Below are positions 18,924 through 26,604 of a stretch of DNA of 64,000 bases, one piece after another. The notes below the pieces were generated by a model, which saw only the letters and a list, made by a program, of their open reading frames with translations, searched no databases and had not been told where the DNA came from. A program made the translations under genes and the position numbers. Numbering within the stretch: position 1 is the first letter of the stretch; every line of letters starts with the position of its first letter. This DNA comes from Paenibacillus catalpae (GTDB lineage Bacteria > Bacillota > Bacilli > Paenibacillales > Paenibacillaceae): positions 1,674,001-1,738,000 of the forward strand of contig NZ_FOMT01000001.1 of NCBI RefSeq assembly GCF_900112695.1, read 5' to 3'.

Positions 18924-20024
18924 CTATTCCGCCTCCAGGCTAGTGAATATAGCCGAGTACGAATATTCTTCAACGGCTTCGAGACTTTTGGCATCCCGCA
19001 AAAAACGTTCCACCCGATACTCGCGCATATAGCCGTATCCGCCAAAAATCTGTATCGCATCAATCGCGGTGGTTACCGCATGTTTTATCGCAAAAAACTT
19101 CGCCAGGGCTGCCTTTCCGCTGCCCAACTTAGCCAACGACCATGCCGCATCATAGACAAGCCATCTTGATGCCTCAACATTCGCCGCCATATCAGCCAGC
19201 TTAAACGCGATTCCCTGCTGGCGGCCTATCGGTTTGCCGAATTGCGTCCGTTCCTTTGCATAAGCAAGCGCAGCCTCTAACGCACCTTGAGCAATTCCCG
19301 TGGCCTGTGCGGCGGCGCCAATATCTCTCATATCATTAATGGCATTAATTAAACGAGAATGGCTTGATTTAGAAGGCTTGGAATTTTCGTTAACCACATT
19401 AAATAAATGGGATTGAAAACGGAGCTCTGCGGATGGCACTCCGCGTAAACCAAGCTTGCTGTTTGATGATCCAACGGTAAGACCAGCGGAATCATGAGGA
19501 ATAACTCCAAGCGATACCCGGCCTCTCGTGTGCTTAATCAGAACAACATAGTCATCCGCTGTGCCAGCCAATTCAACCGACGGAATATGGCCCTCAAGGA
19601 TATAAGAATTCCGGTTCTGAACCATTCTTTTGGACCTTAGATGCTGGTCACCGCAGGCAAAAGCTCCTAGCCTCGCCCCGGTAGTTAATGGCATTAATTT
19701 ATCTTGCATCAACCGTTCGTTCCCACATTGACTGACAGTCCATGCAGCTGTTGTATGCGCACGAAGAACAGCTGACGTTGAGGCACACACGCGTGCCAGC
19801 TCCTCCAGCACGATGGCATACATCAGCAAGTCACTCCCGGCACCGCCCCATCGCTCGGAAATGGGAATACCCGTCAAACCCATCGCTGCCATACTGTCAA
19901 ACAAGCTGCGATCTACCCTCTCGTATTCATCCCGGTCAATAGCCCCGGGGGCAAGCTCACCGTCAGCGAAATCTTTTACGGCCGCGCGGGTCAACTCGTA
20001 TTCCTCGTCTAACTGAAACCGCAT
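18924..20024 (-). CDS. Acyl-CoA dehydrogenase-like protein with degenerate active site
   Basis: 366 residues, with the fold recognisable at both ends ([68 protein letters not shown]). The flavin/substrate motif usually written TEPxAGSD is replaced by GDQHLRSK (about 125-132), and the ITNG strand and the terminal YEGTNEI are not conserved (here [10 protein letters not shown]). A Glu still aligns near the catalytic position. It may be catalytically weak, non-catalytic or a partner subunit. The middle, around 19320-19400, is visibly more AT-rich than the rest of the operon. It is the first gene of the mmg operon. Confidence 0.82.
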   Translation of the reverse strand: MRFQLDEEYELTRAAVKDFADGELAPGAIDRDEYERVDRSLFDSMAAMGLTGIPISERWGGAGSDLLMYAIVLEELARVCASTSAVLRAHTTAAWTVSQCGNERLMQDKLMPLTTGARLGAFACGDQHLRSKRMVQNRNSYILEGHIPSVELAGTADDYVVLIKHTRGRVSLGVIPHDSAGLTVGSSNSKLGLRGVPSAELRFQSHLFNVVNENSKPSKSSHSRLINAINDMRDIGAAAQATGIAQGALEAALAYAKERTQFGKPIGRQQGIAFKLADMAANVEASRWLVYDAAWSLAKLGSGKAALAKFFAIKHAVTTAIDAIQIFGGYGYMREYRVERFLRDAKSLEAVEEYSYSAIFTSLEAE

Positions 20025-20048
20025 CTCCCCCTCCCCCTCCCCCTCTCT
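20025..20048 (-). repeat. Hexanucleotide repeat forming the operon's Shine-Dalgarno region
   Basis: Directly upstream of ATG 20024 the minus strand carries three tandem GGGGGA units flanked by GAGAG and AG, so several overlapping Shine-Dalgarno-like sites sit within about 20 bases of the start. A change in copy number would shift the distance to the start codon. Confidence 0.7.
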
Positions 20049-20059
20049 GCAAAGGACAA

Positions 20060-20089
20060 ACTATTCGACGGATTCCGAGTCTAATTCAA
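20060..20089 (-). promoter_or_regulatory. Weak possible promoter of the mmg operon
   Basis: TTGAAT (20084-20089) and AATAGT (20060-20065) on the minus strand are 18 bp apart. The -10 is poor. I could not find a convincing sigma-E pair here although the B. subtilis mmg operon is sigma-E controlled, and no clear cre site is visible. Confidence 0.25.
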
Positions 20090-20125
20090 TATATGAGGGA
20101 GCCTTCCGCTAACATGCCGCACATA

Positions 20126-20155
20126 ACAAAAAACCGCAGTCTATAAGACTGCGGT
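20126..20155 (-). terminator. Intrinsic terminator of the MerR/TipAS gene
   Basis: ACCGCAGTC (20133-20141) and GACTGCGGT (20147-20155) are perfect arms; the minus strand continues TTTTTTGTT. The hairpin arm is part of the tandem repeat described next. Confidence 0.85.
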
Positions 20156-20258
20156 GCACAATTGCGGGTTGAGGCGCATATGACCGTTGTCTGTAAGACT
20201 GCGGTGAACAATTGCGGGTTGAGACGCAATATGACCGTTGTCTATAAGACCGCGGTGA
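20139..20258. repeat. Tandem repeat, about 50-51 bp unit, 2.4 copies
   Basis: Units start at 20139, 20189 and 20240 with GTCTATAAGACTGCGGTG or one-base variants (GTCTGTAAGAC; AGACCGCGG). The first two copies continue with near-identical AACAATTGCGGGTTGAG and CGCAATATGACCGTT segments. Periods are 50 and 51 bases. The repeat lies between the MerR/TipAS gene and the mmg operon, and each unit repeats one arm of the terminator hairpin. Confidence 0.8.
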
Positions 20259-20299
20259 ACAGACGTGAGGTTATCCGCGTTTTGGCCGCTGCCAATTGG

Positions 20300-21067
20300 C
20301 TACGGTTGAATCACTCCGGTGTAAATATGAATCGCATCTCGCAAGAAAACGGCCATTCCCGGCTGCTCGGTATCATAATAAGCGGTGAACCGCTCATCAT
20401 CCACATACATTTGGGCTAGCCCGGCATGGGCTTCCTTCGAATACTCTTTCCAATAATAGCACAGCCAGCGTTTATGGAGGTCTGCTGCTTTTTGTGCCAG
20501 ATCACCTGCAGGATCTCCTGTTTTGAACGCAGCTGCCAGTGTCGTTTTGACCTCTTCCGCCAGCTGAGTTACTTCTTCAAATTGCTCCTGCGTCATATGA
20601 CTCAGCTTGGCGTTAGACGCATTCACCGTGTCATCGCCGTATTTCTCGCGAATTTCCTTGCCGTATTTCTTCTCGTTCTCATCAATCATCTTCTGCTTGA
20701 AGCCTTCAAATTTCTGCTTGTCAGACATGTTTATTCTCCCTTCCGCATGTTCAATGGACAACTCGACATTCCGGATGAGCTCATCCAGCTGCCGTCTACG
20801 GTCGAGAAGCTGCTCGTGGTGCTCCTTCAGCGCATTGGCCTTATCAAAGGACGGATCGGTAACGATCTGCTTAATCTGTTCAAGACCAATGCCAAGCTCG
20901 CGGAAAAATAAAATCTGCTGCAGCAGATCAACCTCCGCCTCGCCATAAATCCGGTAACCGGATGAACTTACTCTTGCCGGCTTCAATAATCCAAGTTCAT
21001 CGTAATACCGCAGCGTTCTTGTGCTAACACCTGCGAGCTGTCCCAGCTTCTGTACGGTATATTCCAT
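20300..21067 (-). CDS. MerR-family regulator with TipAS ligand-binding domain
   Basis: 255 residues from ATG 21067, preceded by GGGAGGTGAG. The N-terminal MerR HTH reads YTVQKLGQLAGVSTRTLRYY followed by DELGLLKPARVSSSGYRIY; a coiled-coil dimerisation helix follows (about 75-115). The C-terminal 140 residues match the TipAS domain, which binds thiopeptide antibiotics (EEYSKEAHAGLAQMYVDDERFTAYYD at its end). It is related to Streptomyces TipA and B. subtilis Mta, which activate multidrug genes. Its promoter has the 19-bp spacer these regulators act on, so autoactivation is likely. Confidence 0.9.
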   Translation of the reverse strand: MEYTVQKLGQLAGVSTRTLRYYDELGLLKPARVSSSGYRIYGEAEVDLLQQILFFRELGIGLEQIKQIVTDPSFDKANALKEHHEQLLDRRRQLDELIRNVELSIEHAEGRINMSDKQKFEGFKQKMIDENEKKYGKEIREKYGDDTVNASNAKLSHMTQEQFEEVTQLAEEVKTTLAAAFKTGDPAGDLAQKAADLHKRWLCYYWKEYSKEAHAGLAQMYVDDERFTAYYDTEQPGMAVFLRDAIHIYTGVIQP

Positions 21068-21089
21068 CTGCTCACCTCCCGACAACCTT

Positions 21090-21120
21090 ACTGTACACCT
21101 TGACGTAACGTGAAGGTCAA
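21090..21120 (-). promoter_or_regulatory. MerR-type promoter with 19-bp spacer and dyad operator
   Basis: On the minus strand TTGACC (21115-21120) and TACAGT (21090-21095) are separated by 19 bp, longer than the sigma-A optimum and diagnostic of MerR-family control. The spacer contains a dyad at 21097-21117 with arms ACCTT and AAGGT around ACGT/ACGT. It lies 23 bases before the MerR/TipAS start codon. Confidence 0.75.
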
Positions 21121-21211
21121 CACCTATTTCGTTAGGATTTCTTAGGAACATTATACAATGCATGAAACCGTTCCCGTACGCTCAACCTAGTAGGGGTGGA
21201 GGTGAGAAATC

Positions 21212-21352
21212 ATGACAGGACGTAATAATAAGCCCGATAATGATGGACCTGCAGCTAGTCCGTCACGCCTTGACCAATTTGGCGATAAGCTGGCTGACAA
21301 CTCGGGATCCGTACCGAAAAAGCCGAACAAAAACAACAACAGCTGCAATTGA
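21212..21352 (+). CDS. 46-residue hydrophilic hypothetical protein
   Basis: ATG 21212 has a strong GGTGGAGGTGAG site upstream. The product is Asn-, Lys- and Pro-rich with no hydrophobic segment; it begins MTGRNNKPDNDG and ends KKPNKNNNSCN. I do not recognise it; the composition suggests a disordered small protein. It is alone on the plus strand and converges with the ABC operon at the 21371-21397 hairpin. Similar-sized disordered products at 30788 and 60956 do not share its sequence. Confidence 0.6.
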   Translation: MTGRNNKPDNDGPAASPSRLDQFGDKLADNSGSVPKKPNKNNNSCN

Positions 21353-21370
21353 GCAAACTTTTCCGCAGAA

Positions 21371-21397
21371 GCAAAGGCTGCCCCAACAGGGCAGCCC
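21371..21397. terminator. Hairpin terminator between the small gene and the ABC operon
   Basis: GGCTGCCC and GGGCAGCC arms around a short loop. The minus strand continues TTTGCTTC; the T-run is modest on both sides. Confidence 0.6.
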
Positions 21398-21406
21398 AAC
21401 TTCTCT

Positions 21407-22408
21407 TTAGGACTTCGCCGCGGCTGATTCTGCCGACGCCTCGTCCATATATAATTCCTTCATGATGGATTCAATCGGGATAACGTCAATTGCCATATCG
21501 ACAATGCCATAGACTTCATTAAACTCCCGGATAAACCTTTTCAAGGGCAGCAGAGATGTGTCAATCTCCAGCGCGATCTCCAGAGGACCAATCCGTTCTG
21601 TAATCGTAATGCCCTGAATTCGAATGTCCGGTACCGGGGATTCCGTTGTCAAACGGACCGACTTCTTATCTCCCAATCGGCTCCGCAGAACTCCAAGCGA
21701 ATCATCTACTACAATCTCGCCATGGTTAATCACAATGACTCTTTCCGCCAGCATCTCCACATCCTCCAGATCATGCGTGGTCAGGATAAACGTAACTCCC
21801 TGACTGTTCATGCTCCGGATAAAATGACGGATGTTCTCCTTTGCAATCATATCCAGCCCAATCGTTGGCTCATCCAGGAAAACAATTTCCGGGCGGTGCA
21901 GCATCGCCATAATAAATTCGCATTTCATCCGTTCCCCAAGCGACAGCTGGCGGGTAGGCTTTCGGATAATATCGCCAACGCTCAATAGCTCCGTTAAATC
22001 GTTCAGCGTCGATTGATACTGCCGTTCCGGCACCCCATAGATTGCTTTATTCATATAAAAGGCATCCACTGGAGGAATATCCCACAATAACTGCGATTTC
22101 TGGCCAAATACAGCCCCAATCCGTCCGACATATTGCCGTCTTTGCTTCCAAGGGACAAGCCCGAGAGCTCTTACTTCTCCAGCTGTCGGGTGCAGGACGC
22201 CGGTCAAGATCTTGAGTGTCGTTGATTTTCCGGCGCCATTCGGACCAAGGAAAGCAAGCATCTCTCCCTGAGGCACCGTAAAAGAAAGATCATGGACCGC
22301 TTTGATCTCCTTCATCGGCCTTCTGATCAAGTTACGCGTCACTTCTCGCAGCGTATGGCCGCGTTCATGGGTCATATAGGTCTTCGTCAGATTACGAACT
22401 TCAATCAT
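21407..22408 (-). CDS. ABC-2 exporter ATP-binding protein
   Basis: 333 residues. Walker A GPNGAGKST, signature LSLGERMK, Walker B IVFLDEPTIGLD and switch TTHD are intact. The insert DLSFTVPQGEMLAFLGPNGAGKS after an extended N-terminus (RGHTLREVTRNLIRRPMKEI) and the C-terminal extension of about 90 residues match the ATPases paired with ABC-2 permeases of the viologen/daunorubicin exporter type. It is the last gene of the five-gene operon and works with the two permeases encoded just upstream. Confidence 0.9.
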   Translation of the reverse strand: MIEVRNLTKTYMTHERGHTLREVTRNLIRRPMKEIKAVHDLSFTVPQGEMLAFLGPNGAGKSTTLKILTGVLHPTAGEVRALGLVPWKQRRQYVGRIGAVFGQKSQLLWDIPPVDAFYMNKAIYGVPERQYQSTLNDLTELLSVGDIIRKPTRQLSLGERMKCEFIMAMLHRPEIVFLDEPTIGLDMIAKENIRHFIRSMNSQGVTFILTTHDLEDVEMLAERVIVINHGEIVVDDSLGVLRSRLGDKKSVRLTTESPVPDIRIQGITITERIGPLEIALEIDTSLLPLKRFIREFNEVYGIVDMAIDVIPIESIMKELYMDEASAESAAAKS

Positions 22409-22447
22409 ATTAACCTGTATCCTCCTCTCCCAATCCGTCGTTAGCTG

Positions 22448-23224
22448 TCAGCCTCCCGCACTTGTATAACCTCGCAGCATACGGTTCCAGTACACCATGC
22501 CAAGCAGCAGGAAGCCCGCCGCGGGCAGCAATGCCCACAGACCCTCCCATCCGCTTCTGCCAAGCAGAGCTTCAGCCGGGACAAAAGCGATGAGCCCTAC
22601 CGGGAGCACGTAAGTTAATACGTTCTGCATCGACTTCGAGAAGATTGTTCCCGGATACATGCCGAAGCTTGTAAAAGCATCGAATATATCAAAGACGCGG
22701 CTGCTGCCCACCCAGCGGAACAGCATACCGGACAGGAACAGGGATACCGCGCAGAGCATGGTTACCGAAGCCAGGAAGAGCAGACCGAATTGGAGCCATG
22801 ATTCGCCACCCGGCATTGCCATCCCGCTCAACGCGTAAACAAATAACACCGTGCCGCTGAACAGCCTTCCAAAATCATCCGGATCAAACCCGGTAATCAT
22901 GGCCATCAGCATAACAGGTCGCGGCCGGAGCAGAAGCAAGTCAAAGGTTCCTTCTCGGACATGGCCAAGTGTTGTGCCGACCATTCCAAAGAAGATTGGA
23001 AAGGCAACACCCTTCGACAAAGCAAATACCGCTTGAATGAGCAGGGCCTCATGCATCGTCCACCCGGGGAACGAAGCGCCGGACTTATAGACGAGCAAGG
23101 TAACCAGCGGAACGACAAGATCGCCGATAACAAGCATAATAACACTGATAATGAAATGACTGCGGTAAGCCATTTGTTCCGCAAATTTCGTCCGGATGAC
23201 AGCTCCAAATAAGCCCTCTCTCAT
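22448..23224 (-). CDS. ABC-2 family exporter permease
   Basis: 258 residues with six hydrophobic helices (such as FIISVIMLVIGDLVVPLVTLLVY). MVGTTLGHVREGTFDLLLLRPRP is a family signature of this ABC-2 permease group, where two unequal permeases pair with one ATPase. Its ATG overlaps the stop of the preceding permease by 4 bases (ATGA), so translation is coupled. The cargo is unknown. Confidence 0.88.
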   Translation of the reverse strand: MREGLFGAVIRTKFAEQMAYRSHFIISVIMLVIGDLVVPLVTLLVYKSGASFPGWTMHEALLIQAVFALSKGVAFPIFFGMVGTTLGHVREGTFDLLLLRPRPVMLMAMITGFDPDDFGRLFSGTVLFVYALSGMAMPGGESWLQFGLLFLASVTMLCAVSLFLSGMLFRWVGSSRVFDIFDAFTSFGMYPGTIFSKSMQNVLTYVLPVGLIAFVPAEALLGRSGWEGLWALLPAAGFLLLGMVYWNRMLRGYTSAGG

Positions 23225-24030
23225 ACGCCCACCCCCGTAAATCTCCTCATTGCCGCGTTGTACAGGAGAGTCATTGTCAGAGCGGTTACGACAACAGCAA
23301 CGGCTTGAAGGCCAACGGCCTGTGCAAGGGTCAGATGAATGCCGGCAAGCTCATATTCTCCCCCGTACACCCTTGTCGGAAGATAGGTAATGAACTGGAA
23401 TGGCAGGAAAAAGAGGATCTTCTGCAAGACTTCCGGGAAGAAGGACAGCGGAATAAATACGCCGGCGCAAATATCCTTCAGCAGCAGGAAAACCCGGCGA
23501 ATCCCTTCTGCCCGGATGAGCCAGAAGGCGGTCAGCCCAACGCAGTAATTCACCATAAAATTCATCAGGAAGCTGAACACGATCGAAAGCAGTGCCCATC
23601 CAGGTGCGGCAGGCTGCATATTCACATCAAACACAAAGATAAACAGCAAGAGAACCGGCAGCACTTCAACCCAAATCGCTAACGATCGGTGTCCGATTTT
23701 CTGTGCGAGCGCAAACAGCCAATGCGGCAGCGGCCTTAAGGCAAAGGTGACGAACTTCCCGCTTCGTACCAGCATTTGCAGGTTCCAATCCGCGAAATCA
23801 AATGAAATATAATGAATGAGGCTTGCTACCCCGTAATACGTGAGCATTTGTTGATACGTCAGTCCGTTTAGCGTATCATGTCCCTCGTAAATCGCCTTCC
23901 ATATGAAGACCTGCACGAGGAACATTACCGGACCAACCAACAGCGATGCCGCCATATGCGACCGGAACGCTGCCCACTCCTTGTAGGTAGCGAATCCGAT
24001 CGCTTGAATGACGGCGGTCAGCCGCCTCAC
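23221..24030 (-). CDS. ABC-2 family exporter permease
   Basis: 269 residues from GTG 24030, which overlaps the TGA of the upstream hydrolase gene (GTGA); an in-frame ATG at 24084 lies further inside that gene and is less likely. Six hydrophobic helices, and the motif LVRSGKFVTFALRPLPHWLF parallels the DLLLLRPRP motif of its partner. It forms the other half of the exporter channel. The tight overlap ties the exporter to the two serine hydrolases. Confidence 0.86.
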   Translation of the reverse strand: MRRLTAVIQAIGFATYKEWAAFRSHMAASLLVGPVMFLVQVFIWKAIYEGHDTLNGLTYQQMLTYYGVASLIHYISFDFADWNLQMLVRSGKFVTFALRPLPHWLFALAQKIGHRSLAIWVEVLPVLLLFIFVFDVNMQPAAPGWALLSIVFSFLMNFMVNYCVGLTAFWLIRAEGIRRVFLLLKDICAGVFIPLSFFPEVLQKILFFLPFQFITYLPTRVYGGEYELAGIHLTLAQAVGLQAVAVVVTALTMTLLYNAAMRRFTGVGV

Positions 24031-25214
24031 AGCCAGCCGGAGCCGATGATGTTTTGCGTACCGTTTATCGACTCCGGGCACCAATCGCTATTAGAAGGAA
24101 CAAAGAAGACAACGACCGACTGATGCTGCGGATCCACGATCAGCTTGCAGCGGCCCGCGCCTTCATGTCCATAGGAACCGACCGGCAGCCAATCGTCATG
24201 TCCGGTAAGATTGGCTCCAAGTCCATACGTAAAGTTCTTGATCCGCCCTCCCCAGCAAAAGCCCTCAATCCCGCTGTTTAGAACATTCGAACTCATCTTC
24301 TCGACCGACTTGCGGGACAAGATTTTAATCCCGTCAAGCGTGCCGTTATTCAGCAGCATTTGCCCAAAACGGAATAAATCATCAAGCGTCGAGCTCATGC
24401 CGCCGCCTGCTCTTGGAGGACTGTAAGTTCGGTCATGTTGCTTAGTATCCCGATTCACGTCATGCTCATTGATCCAGCAAACCTCGGCGTGCAGCTCCTG
24501 CGGAATAACAAAGAACGTACGGTGCATGCCAAGCGGCTGGACAATCTTCTCCATCACATATTGCTCGAACGGAATCCCGCTAGCCCGGGCTACAATCTCG
24601 CCAAGAATACAAAATCCGGCAGAGGAATAGCTCCACTCGACACCTGGCGCTGACAACGGCTGACCGGATAACAAAGCACGAAGCCACTGGCTGCGCCGCT
24701 GCTTCTCCAGCTCTTCCGGATCGGTTACCGCATAAGGTCCTTCTGTCTCTGGTTCAAAGGCAAACAGGAGATCCCACCAGCCTCTTGGATAAGGCTCCTG
24801 AAAGTAGCCGGGATCCGCCTGAAGTCCTGATGTATGCGTCAGCAGATGCCAGATTTGAATTTTGTCATAGGTAGGATTCTTGAACTCCTCAATCCATTCC
24901 GAAACCGACTGTCTCAGAAACAGCTTACCCTGCTCTACCAGCTGGAAAATCGCCGTAGCGGTAAACAGCTTAGTCACCGATGCGATTTTGCGGATCGTTT
25001 CTTCCTTGTACACCGAATCAGGAGCATCATGCTTGAGCTGTCCAAAAGCGCCTTTCGCAAACACCGTCCCTTTCGCGGAGATCAGATACGCTGCGCTTTG
25101 AATTTGCTCTTGCTCAATCAGCTTCTTGAAATGCTCTTCCAGCCGAATCCGCGCATCCGGATCAAATCCGGTCTCCTGCGGCTGTATTGCTGTATATACG
25201 CCCGATGTTGACAT
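24027..25214 (-). CDS. Beta-lactamase-related serine hydrolase (class C/DD-peptidase fold)
   Basis: About 395 residues from ATG 25214 (GGGAGGG upstream). The nucleophile motif is SVTK (Ser79, Lys82), the second motif YSSAG (Tyr196) and the third HEGAG near the C-terminus. LTHTSGLQ is another family hallmark. No signal peptide is present, so it is probably cytoplasmic, like many esterase-type members. Substrate unknown. It is the second of two tandem paralogues and overlaps the exporter permease gene. Confidence 0.88.
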   Translation of the reverse strand: MSTSGVYTAIQPQETGFDPDARIRLEEHFKKLIEQEQIQSAAYLISAKGTVFAKGAFGQLKHDAPDSVYKEETIRKIASVTKLFTATAIFQLVEQGKLFLRQSVSEWIEEFKNPTYDKIQIWHLLTHTSGLQADPGYFQEPYPRGWWDLLFAFEPETEGPYAVTDPEELEKQRRSQWLRALLSGQPLSAPGVEWSYSSAGFCILGEIVARASGIPFEQYVMEKIVQPLGMHRTFFVIPQELHAEVCWINEHDVNRDTKQHDRTYSPPRAGGGMSSTLDDLFRFGQMLLNNGTLDGIKILSRKSVEKMSSNVLNSGIEGFCWGGRIKNFTYGLGANLTGHDDWLPVGSYGHEGAGRCKLIVDPQHQSVVVFFVPSNSDWCPESINGTQNIIGSGWL

Positions 25215-25242
25215 GGGCAACCCTCCCATACATGGCTATTTG

Positions 25243-26397
25243 TTATTCCAAACCGGACCATACGATAGCTCGCGGCGTTAATACGGATTCATTCGTATAA
25301 CCCTTGTGGCTTGGGACAAGGAAAGCAAACACCAATTCTTCAACCGGGTCAACGTACAACCCGCAATGGCCGTAGCCCTCGTGCGAGAAGGTTCCTTGGC
25401 TTGACAGGTCATAATGATCTACAGACCAGCCGAGGCCGTATTTGAAATCGGTATGGAGATTCCCCCAGCCTTTGCTCATTAACCCGTGCAAATGATTAGT
25501 TGTTTGCAGCTCAATAGAGCGCTTCGATAAGACGCGGTTGCCGTTACCGCTCCCGCCGTCCAGCATCATCTGGCCAAACTTCCACAAATCCTCTAGTGAA
25601 GAATACAGACCATTGCCAGCTACGTTTGGCATTTCGGCTGTCCGCTCGCGCGGGTTATAAATCTGGCTTTTCTCCCACTCATTCGTACAGCAGACCGAAT
25701 CTCTGCGATCCTCGGGCACCTGGAAGAATGTATTCGTTAAACCAAGCGGAGTCAGAATCTCGTCTTGTATGTACTGCTCATAAGACTTTCCGGATACTTT
25801 GGCTATAATCTCGCCTAATACCGCGTAACCGCTTGAACAATAAATCCATTCTTTGCCCGGCATGCGCTGCATAGGTCCGGAGATCACAACCTGCAGCCAA
25901 TTTATATGCGGATATGCTTTCTTCGCTTCTTTGGCCATCCACTCATACCATGGCAGACCGTATGGCTCCGTGTAAAAGCCGGGATCTCCCTGCAGGCCGG
26001 AGGTATGGGTGAGCAAATGGAATATGGTAATGTCTCGATGTTTATCATTGTCAAACTCGGGCAAGATCCGGCTGACAGATTCGGACAGAAAAATCTGCCC
26101 CCGGTCGATCAGCTGATGGATAGCCACGGCAGTAAATACCTTGGTGATGGAATAAATCTTGCGGATGGAATCCGGGAGCATATCAGCGCTGTCTTCTTCA
26201 GAACGGAGTTTGCCAAGAGACCGGTGAGCAAACACCTTTCCTTTTCTGGCGATAATGTAGCTTGCTGCTTGAATCGTGCCGCTGGTAATGATGGAAGCGT
26301 AATGATCATCGAGCCGGTTAAGATTCTGTCTGTCGAAGCCGGCTTCCTCCGGACTTGCGCTCGTCCAGCCTTCATGAATGTGAATCATATCCTGCAT
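25243..26397 (-). CDS. Beta-lactamase-related serine hydrolase, paralogue
   Basis: 384 residues with the same layout as the next gene: SITK (Ser83, Lys86), LTHTSGLQGDPGF, YCSSGY as second motif and SHEGYGH as third. No signal peptide. It opens the five-gene operon; a 28-base gap separates it from its paralogue. The two proteins align along their length, so the pair arose by tandem duplication. Esterase, amidase or beta-lactamase activity are all possible. Confidence 0.88.
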   Translation of the reverse strand: MQDMIHIHEGWTSASPEEAGFDRQNLNRLDDHYASIITSGTIQAASYIIARKGKVFAHRSLGKLRSEEDSADMLPDSIRKIYSITKVFTAVAIHQLIDRGQIFLSESVSRILPEFDNDKHRDITIFHLLTHTSGLQGDPGFYTEPYGLPWYEWMAKEAKKAYPHINWLQVVISGPMQRMPGKEWIYCSSGYAVLGEIIAKVSGKSYEQYIQDEILTPLGLTNTFFQVPEDRRDSVCCTNEWEKSQIYNPRERTAEMPNVAGNGLYSSLEDLWKFGQMMLDGGSGNGNRVLSKRSIELQTTNHLHGLMSKGWGNLHTDFKYGLGWSVDHYDLSSQGTFSHEGYGHCGLYVDPVEELVFAFLVPSHKGYTNESVLTPRAIVWSGLE

Positions 26398-26551
26398 GCG
26401 AACGGACCCCTCCCTTTATTGGAGAATCATGGAAAATGGAAACATATCCCTATTCTAAGGGTACGAATGTTCGTATGTCTATGCAAAATTCGTATAAAAC
26501 GAAAATATATTTTGCGGTTTAGTTTAAACCCTTGCACTTATCATGGGCCAT

Positions 26552-26596
26552 AAAAAAATGCAGAACAAACGCACGAAGGTGCCTTGTTCTGCATTT
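26552..26596 (-). terminator. Intrinsic terminator of the second ABC-F gene
   Basis: Minus strand AATGCAGAACAA and TTGTTCTGCATT arms with a further partial inner pairing, followed by TTTTT. Confidence 0.88.
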
Positions 26597-26604
26597 CGGT
26601 TTCC

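Noticed and set aside
20025..20130. A sigma-E promoter for the mmg operon
   Set aside because: The B. subtilis operon is sigma-E controlled, but I could not find a TCATATT-like -35 and CATACAAT-like -10 at correct spacing.
20162..20419. An 85-codon plus-strand frame with a 17-residue internal peptide repeat
   Set aside because: The repeat is simply the 51-bp tandem DNA repeat read in frame; there is no ribosome-binding site and it overlaps the MerR/TipAS gene.
25243..26397. A penicillinase-type resistance gene
   Set aside because: The SxxK/YxS/HxG motifs fit the wider class-C-like hydrolase family; no signal peptide is present, so true beta-lactamase function is not supported.
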